64,000 nucleotides of DNA from Arachis hypogaea. Its lineage: Eukaryota > Streptophyta > Magnoliopsida > Fabales > Fabaceae. Of the stretch, positions 33,001-42,569 are shown in pieces. The notes beneath the pieces were generated by a model. That model did no database searches, was not told the DNA's origin, and saw only the letters and a program-made list of their open reading frames with translations. A program made the position numbers and the translations under genes. Position 1 is the first letter of the stretch, and each line of letters starts with the position of its first letter. The stretch is taken from contig NC_092054.1 in NCBI RefSeq assembly GCF_003086295.3, positions 36,610,393 to 36,674,392 on the forward strand. The letters run 5' to 3'.

Positions 33001-36000
33001 CGCATGTCACGCGTACGCGTAAGTCACGCATACACGTCGATGTGAAAATCTTCAAGTCACGCACACACGTGAGCCATGCGTGCGCGTCGAATCTCGCTAG
33101 TTATCTCCTTTGTTTCTTGTATTCCTTCCATTTTTACATGTTTCCTTTCCATCCTCTAAGCCATTTCTGCTCTATAAAGCCTGAAAACACTTAACACACA
33201 GATCACGGCATCGAATGGTAATAAAGGATAATTAAAATTGACAGTTTAAAGACCTAGGAAACATGTTTTCAACTGTACTATAGAATTAGGAAGGATTTGT
33301 AAAACCATGCAAATTATATGAATAAGTGGGTAAGGACTTGTTAGAAACCACTCAATTGAGCGCAAGATAAACCATAAAATAGTGGTTTATCACCGGCCCT
33401 CTCACAATAGGGGCTTAGGTCAAGGCGGTCTTCAGCTTATCAAACGCTTCCATGCAGTCTGTGCTTAGTTCGAACTCAACATCCTTCTGCAGCAGTCGGG
33501 ATAAAGGCAGTGCTACCTTACTGAAGTCCTTGATGAATCGCCGGTAGAAACCTGCATGACCAAGAAATGAACGGACTTTCCTCACAGAGGAAGGGTAAAG
33601 TAAACCAGAAATGACATCTACCTTTGCTGGATCAACTGAAATACCAGTATTAGAAACAACATGTCCTAGAACAATACCTTGTTTTACCATAAAATGACAT
33701 TTTTCAAAATTCAATACAAGGTTTGAACTAATACACCTGTCTAATACTCTAGCTAAACTATCCAAGCAAAAGTCAAACGAATCACCATACACACTAAATT
33801 CATCCATGAAAACCTCCATACAGTTCTCAAGAAGGTCTGAGAAAATACTCATCATGCATCTCTGGAACGTAGCCGGTGCATTACATAAACCAAAAGGCAT
33901 TCTCTTATATGCATACGTTCCGAAGGGACATGTAAAAGTAGTTTTCTCCTTATCCCTATGAGCTATATGAATTTGAAAATAACCAGTATAACCATCTAGA
34001 AAACAGTAGTGCGATTTACTTGACAGGCGATCAAGCATTTGATCAATGAAGGGCAGTGGGTAGTGATCCTTGCGAGTAGCCTGGTTGAGGTGCCTATAGT
34101 CAATGCACACCCTCCAGGAGTTCTGCACTCTGGTAGCAATGAGTTCCCCATGCTCATTCTTTACTGTTGTGACACCAGACTTCTTTGGTACCACCGGTAC
34201 TGGGCTGACCCATTCACTATCCGAGATTGGATAGATCATGTCTGCTTCAAGCAATCTGGTCACTTCCTTCTTGACAACCTCAAGAATGGTGGGGTTTAGC
34301 CGCCTCTGAGGTTGATGGATAGGCCTTGTTCCATCTTCTAAAAATATACGATGCTCACAGACTTGAGGGCTGATGCCTACTATATCTGCCAAGCTCTACC
34401 CAATTGCTTTCTTGCAGCTTCTCAGCACACTAAGCAACTGCTCCTCCTGTTGGGAAGTAAGTTCCCTTGCAATGATGACTGAGAACTTCTGATTATCCTC
34501 AAGGTAAGCATACTTGAGATGTGGTGGAAGGGGCTTTAGGTCCGTTTTCTGCTCCTGGCTGTGCACCTGATCATCTGGAACTATATGTGGTGGTGTGGCA
34601 TCTTCAGGAAACTCAGAGGGCTTTCCCACACTTGCATCTTGCTCCATGTGCATCTCTTCCACTTCTTCCTGATGAACAGTAGCTACAGTTTCATCAATAA
34701 TGTCGCACTGGAAGATGGAGTGATCTTCCGGTGGATGCCTCATAGCTTCATCCAGGTTGAAGCTTACTGTTCTGCCATCTATCTCAAAAGAGTAAGTTCC
34801 TGAGAAGGCGTCCAACTTGAATTTTGAAGTCTTCAGAAATGGCCTTCCGAGCAGGATGGATGACGGTCTTCCTGAGTCATTGGCGGGCATCTCCAAAATA
34901 TAGAAGTCAATAGGGAATGTTAGCCCCTTAATGCTCATGAGCACGTCCTCAGCAATTCCAACCACCGAGATTATGCTTTTATCTGCCAAAACAAAATGTG
35001 CTGCCAACCTTTTTAAGCGAGAGAGCCTCAAAGCATCATATACAGAGAATGGCATAATGCTCACACATGCACCTAAATTACACATGCAGTCAAAAATTGG
35101 AATACCATCAATAGTGCAAGTAACCATGCATGGACCCGGATCCCCATATTTTTCCGGTATGGCACCCATTAAAGCAGAGATAGAACTACCTAGAGGGATG
35201 GTTTCTAAATCATGTATTTTATCTTTATGCATGCATAAATCTTTCAGGAATTTAGCATATTTAGGTACCTGTTGGATAGCGTCAAAAAGTGGAATAGTTA
35301 CCTCAACCTTTTTGAAGATCTCCACCATCTTGGGATCTAGCTCCATCTGCTTTCTGGGCTTCCTAGCAAGGTGTGGAAATGGAATAGGAAAGGCGCCTCT
35401 TGTAGCTTCTGCGTCCCGTGGTGCTCTATTCCTTGGTTGAGCTACTTCTTCTTCAACCACGTCTTGTACTACATCCTCTTCTTCCATATATTCAATCTCC
35501 ACAGTGCTCTCAACTGGATTGTCTTCTTTTGAGCTTGGCTCCTCATGACTCCTCTCCTGCAGTGTAGTTCCTGACCTCAAAGTAACGGCATTGATTCCTC
35601 ATTTGGGGTTGGGTAAAGGTTGAGAAGGAAGTGCACTAGAGCTTGCAGGTTGATTGTTGGAGGTATTCAACGATCCAATCTGGGAGACGAGAGCTTGTAT
35701 AAAAGAGGTCAGACCGGTAAGTGCGCCTTCCATGGTCGTTTGTCTTTGTGTAAGAGATTGAAGCAACTCACCATTGGAAGAGGAAGGTGGGCCTTTCTGT
35801 TGGTTGTTTTAAGATCCCTGGGTTTGCCTTTGGTGAGGTGCTCGGTAAGGCTGGTTTTGGTTCTGTTGAGACTGGTTCTGTTGATTACTGTTGTTGTTTC
35901 ACCTCTAATTTCCACCATTGTCTCTGCCTCCTTGGTTGTAGTTATCCCTCTATCATTGGTTGGAGTTACCTCTCCGCCCCTGGTTGGAGTTGTCTTGCCA
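30085..36000 (-). pseudogene. Gyp-A gag end, protease, reverse transcriptase, RNase H, integrase
   Basis: Minus-strand order: Asn/Gln-rich gag end (36000-35581), then the protease region from MRSGTTLQERS at 35580. The catalytic Asp position reads CNLGA, with Asn in place of Asp. RT has TFTCPFGTYAYKRMPFGLCNAPATFQ, but the active site reads FMDE instead of FMDD. RNase H is split by a solo LTR at 31850-33392. Integrase has an HHCC-like region and intact D ([10 protein letters not shown]), D (VSDQGTHF) and E (NGQAEV) with D-x35-E. Stops lie at 34396-34398, 33415-33417, 31777-31779, 31555-31557, 31225-31227, near 31085 and near 30368. After excluding the solo LTR and one target copy, 35580-30085 is one frame. 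Order RT-RNase H-integrase defines Ty3/gypsy. Confidence 0.93.
31850..33392 (-). repeat. Solo LTR in the Gyp-A RNase H region, NA-1-related
   Basis: 1543 bp, plus strand TGACGAGCGG...GTGGTTTATCA, flanked by CCGGC at 31845-31849 and 33393-33397. The outer 60 bp match the NA-1 LTR end on the opposite strand (GCTTCTAAACTAACAAAAAT). No interior is present, so it is an LTR-LTR recombination product. CpG-rich words lie at about 32990-33095. Confidence 0.92.
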
Positions 36001-36052
36001 TATTCACAATATTCACATATGTACAATAACCAATAACACAACACCATTGCAA

Positions 36053-36071
36053 ATCCCCGGCAACGGCGCCA
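36053..36071 (-). other. NA-2 primer-binding site, copy 1
   Basis: The minus strand reads TGGCGCCGTTGCCGGGGAT, a perfect complement of a plant tRNA-Asp 3' end. Equivalent sites are at 42548-42566 (identical) and 48953-48971 (one change). This copy belongs to a unit whose interior is otherwise lost. Confidence 0.92.
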
Positions 36072-36074
36072 TTT

Positions 36075-37656
36075 TGACGAACGGATTTTTGACGGTTTAG
36101 AATTTCACAAATGAAATCTCGTTGAAGTATAGTCTCTAAACCAACAATAATCCTTTCATGCAAAAATTTGTTTGTCACAAGTACAAACCCCTAAAATCTA
36201 TAAACCGAAGTATTTAAACCTCGGGTCGTCTCTCAAAGGACTTGCAGGGTAGTGTTCTTGTTATTGGTTATGGACTTGTTTATTTTGGGGTTTTGGATGA
36301 GGAATGTGAATAGTAAATGGTAGGAAAACTTTATTCACAAAATGGTCTTGGCAAGGTTTGGTTGTCAAGGGTCTTCATCATTATCACTAGCCACAAGTAT
36401 GGTAGTTGCAAGGATTAATCCCACTTATTAGTCATCCTTAAATCGATTAACAAAGGAAAGTCAAGTGAGTTATATCAATCCTAGTCCATAAGTCCTAGCT
36501 TTCCACTAATTGGATTAATGAAGGCTAGAGTTAATGGCTATCAACTATCAATCAATTGGACACTAGTGACTCAAGAAATCCTAAGTTACCTTCTCAAGCC
36601 AAGAACATAAAATTCTAGTCTAAAATTCTTCCAAGCATTTAATCAAACACTTGGAAGGCACAAAAGAAAAGTATAGTCAATCACAACAAGAATGAATTCT
36701 AACTACAATTGAATGTAAAGAATTAACAACAACAATCAAGGAAATCACAATTATCATGAATTACCTCAAATTGCATTATTGAAAGAAAATAAAGAGAACA
36801 AGAGTATCATGATTACAAAACCTAGAAACAAAATAAGAGAAATTACAACAAGAGAATAGGGATAGAGAGAAGAACCAAAGTGTAGCAATCATCAATTGAA
36901 GGTAGAAGTAGAAGGAGACTTGAATTAAACCTAGAACTATGAGATCCTAATCTAACCCTAATTCCTAATCCTAATTCTAGAGAGAAGAGAGAGCTTCTCT
37001 CTCTAACTCTAACTACTTCTAAAACTAAACTATGACTAATGATTAAAGTGTGTAAAGTATGAAAAGTATGTTGATTCCCCTTCAATCCTTGGCTTAAATA
37101 GCATCAGAAATGAGTTGGATTGGGCCCACAAGGCTTCTAAAATCGCTGGCCACGTTTGCATTAAGTGGGTCATGTGCCACCATCGGCGCGTCCGCGTACC
37201 GTGCGCGTGCGCGCCCCTATGCGTGATGCAACTATGGCAAATCTTATATCGCTTCGAAGCCCCGGATGTTAGCTTTCCAACCCAACTGAAACCGCATCAT
37301 TTGGACATCTGTAGCTCAAGTTATGGTCAATTAAGTGCGAAGAGGTCATGCTTGACAGCTTTTTGGTTCCATCATTTCTTCATGAGTTCTCAAACTTTAC
37401 ATGCTTTTTCTTCATTCCCTTAATCCAATCTTTGCCTCCTAAATCTGAAATCACTTAACAAACATATCGAGGCATCTAATAGAATCAAGGTGAATTAAAT
37501 TTAGCTATTTTAAGTCCTAAAAAGCATGTTTTCACTCTTAAGCACAATTAAGGGAGAAGTTATAAAATCATGCTATTTCATTGAATAAATGTGGGTAAAA
37601 GTTGATAAAATCCCCAAAAATCAATACAAGATAAACCCTACAAATGGGGTTTGTCA
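36075..37656 (-). repeat. NA-2 LTR 1
   Basis: 1582 bp, plus strand TGACGAACGG...GGGGTTTGTCA. A TATA-like CTTAAATAG (minus CTATTTAAG) at 37093-37101 is the probable promoter core, with equivalents at 43588-43596 and 49990-49998. A CpG-rich patch lies at 37180-37230. A GAGAGAGCTTCTCTC palindrome near 36980-37000 lies downstream of the TATA on the transcribed strand. Short ORFs on both strands are repeated in all three LTRs but sit in LTR sequence. Confidence 0.95.
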
Positions 37657-39204
37657 ACCTCCCCACACTTAATCCAAGCATGTCCTCATGCTTAAGCCAA
37701 GAGAAAAACAAAGAGTATCAACATTTATTCCATGTAAATGAACTATATGCAACCTAAACTATATGCAACTAAATGCAAAATAGTTTTACCTACTTGGTTA
37801 AAAATGAATCAGTCCTCCAAGTCATACGTGCACAAGTAGGGCCAAGATCATATAACGATTCATGAATCCTACCAATTCGAATATCAAAATGAAATTCAAG
37901 TAGACTTGCGAGAAGAACGCTCATGAAAGCCAGGAATCAAGGAATTGAGCATCGAACCCTCACCGGAAGTGTTTGCACTCTAGTCGCTCGGTGTTTGGGG
38001 TTGATTCTCTCAATTCTCCCCTAATCATGCTTTCCAAGATTTGTTTTTCTTCTAACAATCAACAATTATTCAATGCATGCATACATGTATCATGAGGTCT
38101 TTTCTTTAAGTTGTAATGGGGCTAGGGTCAAGGTAGGATCATATATGGCTAGTGGACTTAGGATTTGAATCTTTGATTAACTTAAACTTTCCCACCTAAC
38201 CTATATAATGACCTATACAATTAAGTACTAATCTAACTACCCATTCCTCACTTTTTCACATACTCATGCATTTTCTTTTCATTTCACAACACTTATGCAT
38301 TGATTCTTATTGAGCTTCACTTTGGGGCATTTTGTCCCCTTTATTGCTTTTCTTTTTTTTTCTTTCTTTTTCTATATACATTTTTTTTCTTTTCTTTTCT
38401 TTTTTTCTTTTTCACTTTTATTTCTTTTTTCTTTCAAACTATATACAAGAACATTAATGCATAAGTTCTATACATTTAATCAATACATGAGTATGTAACA
38501 ATTCCCCAATATAAAAATACAAAACACAAACACCCTTTTATCCCAACCAATGTCCCAAAGTTTTCCCACTCTTGGATGACACTCACACTCACTAGCCTAA
38601 GCCAATCAAAGATCCAAATAAAGGACATTCATTGTTTTCCGCTTTAAGGCTTGTAATGTGCTAAAATAAGAACAAGTGGGTTAAGCGTAGGCTCAAAATC
38701 GGCTAACAAAGGAGAGTAAAAGGTAAGGCTATTTGGATAAGTGAGCTAATGAAATGATGGCCTCAATCATATAAATGCATGAATACAAGGAATAATGGGA
38801 CATATAGATTCAAACAAATCAAAGATTACAATCATAGAAAGAGAACAATTACACGCACAAAGGAAAATAAGTGGTTATAAGATGTAACCACACCATTAGG
38901 CTCAAATCTCACAAGCTTGTGTTCTTAGCTCAAAACCATGTTCCAAAATAAATTCTTTCAAGCAAGTTCAACAAAAAGTTTCAAATTGGTAGGTTACCCT
39001 AAAACGGTTTCTTGGAAAGAAAATCATCACCCTAACCAAGTAGTCCTAATAACAAAGAAGTGGTAAAAATATGTACAAATTCTAACTAACATGTAACCTA
39101 TCATGAAATGCAATAGCTAATCTAATTAAAGAAAATAAAAAAATTTGGTGTTGAAAAGGAAATTTTTCTTTTTTTTTTTTTACCCATGGAGATCGGTCAG
39201 ACGA
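37657..39204 (-). other. NA-2 PPT and 3' non-coding region, copy 1
   Basis: The PPT complement ACCTCCCCACACTT is at 37657-37670. GGGGCATTTTGTCCCC (38324-38339) is followed by a T/C-rich run (38347-38435). The block at 37960-38010 (CGAACCCTCACCGGAAGTG) has counterparts in NA-1 and Gyp-A. No gene. Confidence 0.75.
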
Positions 39205-39363
39205 CCTCCCCACACTTGAAGATTGCACCGTCCTCGGTGCATGCAAAGAAGAACAAGGTGGATGGGTTGCTACAATTGATGAGCTTCTTCGAAAGGTTGT
39301 GCGGATGACTTGTTCGTTGCCCCATTTAAAAGCTTTTCCGTTTCCTCCTTTCTTGGTGGCCAG
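39205..39363 (-). pseudogene. NA-2 ORF2 vestige, copy 1
   Basis: The minus strand begins CTGGCCACCAAGAAAGG, where the ATG of Gyp-A ORF2 has become CTG. It keeps an open frame of about 50 codons and ends in the hairpin TGCACCGAGGACGGTGCA (39224-39241) and TTCAAGTGTGGGGAGG (39205-39220). Start and end match ORF2 and the middle is missing. The second copy is at 45703-45861. Confidence 0.6.
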
Positions 39364-40555
39364 CCTAAAAGGAGAGAAAAAGAAAGAAAATTAAGCCTAC
39401 AAAAAAAAGATATCAAAGTAAATAAAACATAGGCGGGGGCTAATGCCAAATAAGAGTATGATTCTCTACTACATGGTAGCTACAACATGTGAGTGAGAAA
39501 TCAATATAAGTAAAAGGCATATCAACTGATACTTGATGCAAGAGTAAAGTTAAAGCATGGCGAGTATATTGAGCATCAAGATCAAATAAGAATTGACACA
39601 AACAAGATTAGTGATACGCATGAAAGCATTTGATTCTATCCTAACTCAATGATGAAGCGGTACAAGAAAAAAACAAAGGGTAATGAATTAGGAAGGACTA
39701 AAGCACTAATCTTGTGTGTTGACAAATATTACAATTAATGTAACAAGTCATGAAGCACCAAAACAAATGCAAGAAATTCTCAACAATTGAGTGAGAGAAT
39801 TCAACACCATTGTTAAAATGAGAAATTTAGAAAAGAAAATGAGAACAAATAGAATTAAAATGCAAAGAATAAAAATATGCAAATGTAATAGACAAAAGGA
39901 AATAGAAGAAGAGAAAAAAAAAATTTTTTTTTTTAATTTTTTTTTAGTATTTTATTTATTTATTTATTTATTTATTTATTATTATATATTTTTTTTATTA
40001 TTAATTTTTTTTTTTTACATTAAAAGAGAAAAGAAAAAAAAATCTTTCAAGAGAGGAAGAAGAAAAAAAAAATGAGAAAGAAAGAAGAAGAGAAGAGGAA
40101 AGAAGGAGAAAGGAGGGAGGAGAAAAGCAGGGTGCAAATCCGTGCGCGCGCGCACAGCGCGCTTACGCGTGGATGAGGTTGTGCTCCCAGCACAATGTTA
40201 GCACAAAGCGCGCACAACTCTCTGGTTTTTGTACTAGAAGTTGCAGAAGTGCAATTCGCGCGCGCGCGCACAGCGTGCTAGCGCGCCGATGCCCTTTCTT
40301 TTTTTTTTTTTTTGCCCAAAAAGCAGAAAAAATGCCCAAGAGCTCCCTATAATGTCCAAAACTCTTCTTTATTCAATCAAATATCAAACAATTCACAAAA
40401 ATGCAATTTGATTTTAGGATTTATTCATCTACTACTAATGAATACAAGATACTAACAACCAATCTTTACAAGCAAATCAATATGAAATGAAAATCTACCT
40501 ACAATGGCAACTCAAATCACTTATTAAACCAAACTAAAAGAGGAAGGAAAGAGTT
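39364..40555 (-). other. NA-2 spacer, copy 1, with A/T runs and CpG-rich tract
   Basis: No gene. TTTA/TTTATT runs cover 39910-40015 and a GA-rich run covers 40025-40125. GCGCGCGCGCACA and GCTTACGCGTGGATG words lie in 40135-40295. Confidence 0.75.
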
Positions 40556-40561
40556 TACCAT

Positions 40562-40611
40562 GGTGGGGTGTCTCCCACCTAGCACTTTTAGTTTAAGTCC
40601 TTAAGTTGGAC
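40562..40611 (-). promoter_or_regulatory. Conserved double-hairpin module, NA-2 copy 1
   Basis: Minus strand GTCCAACTTAAGGAC (40597-40611), then GGTGGGAGACACCCCACC (40562-40579) with an intact 6-bp stem. The second copy is at 47104-47153. Confidence 0.65.
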
Positions 40612-40629
40612 ATTTTGAGGAGCTTATTG

Positions 40630-42441
40630 TCATGGTGGCTTATGTTTGTACTCATCCTTGAATCTCCAAGGATCCTTGCTTCTCAATTGGTTGACAGAAT
40701 TTCCAACCATTTTCGTCAAGCTTGGGCAAAGTTCTACCCAAGATATGAGTCCCCATAGTTGGTCTTCACCTAGCGAGCCGGGGTCCCATATCTTATCTTC
40801 GCACCCCTCTTCAATTTGATCTTCATACTTTTTCTTTCCGGGTGGTTGACATATAGAATTCTCTTTAGCACACCTAGCCTTCCGTCGAGACCCATGCAAA
40901 GTGGTATTCTTCCAATCATCGTTCCTATACCTTGAAGCTTTGACCTTAATGAGCCTAATTCCCAACTCGCAACCACTACACAACTCATTCTTGCTTTTAA
41001 TTCCACAAAGAGCTCTAAGTTGTCCATCTGTTTCAATCAAACCATATTCAAGCGAGAAAGTAAAGCTTATGGATAAAAATTTTACCCACTTGAATGTTGT
41101 GTTGGATGGTGACTCGGGAAGGGAGACCTCCCCACACTTAGATAATGCAAGGTCTACTTCCTTGTGCTCTTCTTTGTGTATTTCCACCTCTTTGCGAGCT
41201 TCCTTGATTTCAACCTTTCCCCTTTTATCACATAGCTTGGTGTTGTCTTCAAGAACTTTGATTTCTTGCCTAATGGGAGGTGGTTCAATTTTGGATAGAA
41301 ATTCATTGATGAATAGATCCATTTCTTGGTCAACCTCTTCATATTCTTCAATTTCGATATACACCATGTCGACGTTTTTCTCTTGGTAGCTCTCTTTCTC
41401 ATTGCTCACCAAGGGTATGGGAGGTTGTGCACACTCTTTTATACTTTCAACTCTATGTCCAATGGGAGAGGATTCCATTGTAGAGAGAAATTCATCCATG
41501 ATTGAATCCATCTCTTGATAAGCCTCTTCCAAGTCTCCAACGATGATATGCCTTGGGGGTTGCGCACCTTCTTCAACTTCAATATCAAGCTCCTTGGAAG
41601 AGTGCTCCATGAGACTACATTCCCTTGGACTTTCAACATCTCCTAAATCTTCAACCACTTCTTCCTTTTCTTCAATGATTATAGGTTCCTCTAGTTGCTC
41701 CAATACAAAATTTGACTCCTCTTTCTCCACCGAATTTTCCAATTTCACCTTCATACTTTGCTCTTCTTTTGACTTTTCACATGTGGTCACGGAAGTACCT
41801 TGAGTATTCAAGCATTGGTGGGCTAAAGTGTGCACCACCTTGGTCAAATTGGTCACAAACTCAAGTGTATCCCGCTTCATGGCTTCTTGTCCTTGGAGTA
41901 ACAAAGTGAGAGGATCGTCTATTGGGGCTTGGGGTGAATAGGAAGGTTCATTATTTTGGAGGGAGGGTTCATGGTAGGAAGGTGGTTCTTCTTGGTAAAG
42001 GTATGGAGATGATGAGTATTGAGGTGGTTCTTGGGAGTAATCTTGATATGGTTGTGGTGATTCTAGAGGTTCTTGCTCATAATGGCCATAAAAATATGGT
42101 ATGGATGATTGGTTATATGATGGATATGGATCATAGGGTGGTGCTTGGTGATGAAAGGCTTGTGAGAATGGTTGAGGTTCATGTTGAGGATGAGATTCAT
42201 AGGCATATGATGGTGGTTGTTGAGTGTCACAAAAAGAATCATCATAGCCGCTAAGTTGGCATGCATTAGGATGGAAATTATACCTATAAGTATCCGGAGG
42301 TTGTTGCCAATAGGAGTGATCAATTCCTTGAGGCTCTTCCCATCTTTGTTGGTTCCATCCATGGTACATGTTGCCATTAAAGTCCACATTTCCTACAACA
42401 CACTTAGAACCAAACTCAAAGCCAAAGTGGTGAGAATTCAT
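40630..42441 (-). CDS. NA-2 ORF1, copy 1: 603-residue retrotransposon protein of unknown function
   Basis: This is a fully open frame on the minus strand. I take the Met of MNSHHFGFEFGSK (42439-42441) as the start because NA-1 and copy 2 share MNSH at the same place. Residues 1-200 are rich in Tyr, Gln, Pro, Ser and His (QPPSYAYESHPQHEPQ, YHEPSLQNNEPSY), a low-complexity composition. Residues about 200-440 are Glu/Lys-rich and acidic. Residues about 455-603 form the part best conserved with NA-1, including TFKWVKF, EYGLIETDGQLRALCGIKSK and paired cysteines (CSGCELG), and end KYKHKPP. I see no zinc knuckle, protease, RT, RNase H or integrase motif. The homologous NA-1 ORF carries a segment of gag C-terminal sequence, so ORF1 may be a remodelled gag. 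It follows the leader and primer site directly, as gag would. Confidence 0.8.
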   Translation of the reverse strand: MNSHHFGFEFGSKCVVGNVDFNGNMYHGWNQQRWEEPQGIDHSYWQQPPDTYRYNFHPNACQLSGYDDSFCDTQQPPSYAYESHPQHEPQPFSQAFHHQAPPYDPYPSYNQSSIPYFYGHYEQEPLESPQPYQDYSQEPPQYSSSPYLYQEEPPSYHEPSLQNNEPSYSPQAPIDDPLTLLLQGQEAMKRDTLEFVTNLTKVVHTLAHQCLNTQGTSVTTCEKSKEEQSMKVKLENSVEKEESNFVLEQLEEPIIIEEKEEVVEDLGDVESPRECSLMEHSSKELDIEVEEGAQPPRHIIVGDLEEAYQEMDSIMDEFLSTMESSPIGHRVESIKECAQPPIPLVSNEKESYQEKNVDMVYIEIEEYEEVDQEMDLFINEFLSKIEPPPIRQEIKVLEDNTKLCDKRGKVEIKEARKEVEIHKEEHKEVDLALSKCGEVSLPESPSNTTFKWVKFLSISFTFSLEYGLIETDGQLRALCGIKSKNELCSGCELGIRLIKVKASRYRNDDWKNTTLHGSRRKARCAKENSICQPPGKKKYEDQIEEGCEDKIWDPGSLGEDQLWGLISWVELCPSLTKMVGNSVNQLRSKDPWRFKDEYKHKPP

Positions 42442-42547
42442 AATGAGAGAACAAAATAAAACTAACAAAAATTAAGAAACAACAAAAGATAAACCTATTC
42501 ACAATATTCACATATGTACAATAACCAATAACACAACACCATTGCAA

Positions 42548-42566
42548 ATCCCCGGCAACGGCGCCA
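42548..42566 (-). other. NA-2 primer-binding site, copy 2
   Basis: The minus strand gives the perfect tRNA-Asp complement, 3 nt from the LTR end at 42570. Confidence 0.92.
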
Positions 42567-42569
42567 TTT

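Noticed and set aside
36053..36071. tRNA gene end (CCCCGGCAACGGCGCCA)
   Set aside because: Only the last 19 bases of tRNA-Asp are present, next to an LTR; it is a primer-binding site.
36843..37085. 80-codon ORF repeated at 43338 and 49740, and a 102-codon ORF at 37115, 43610 and 50012
   Set aside because: They recur only because they lie in the three NA-2 LTRs, across the promoter region.
40901..41389. 162-codon plus-strand ORF, repeated at 47443
   Set aside because: It is antisense to ORF1 and shows no independent features; ORF1 has the conserved start and end.
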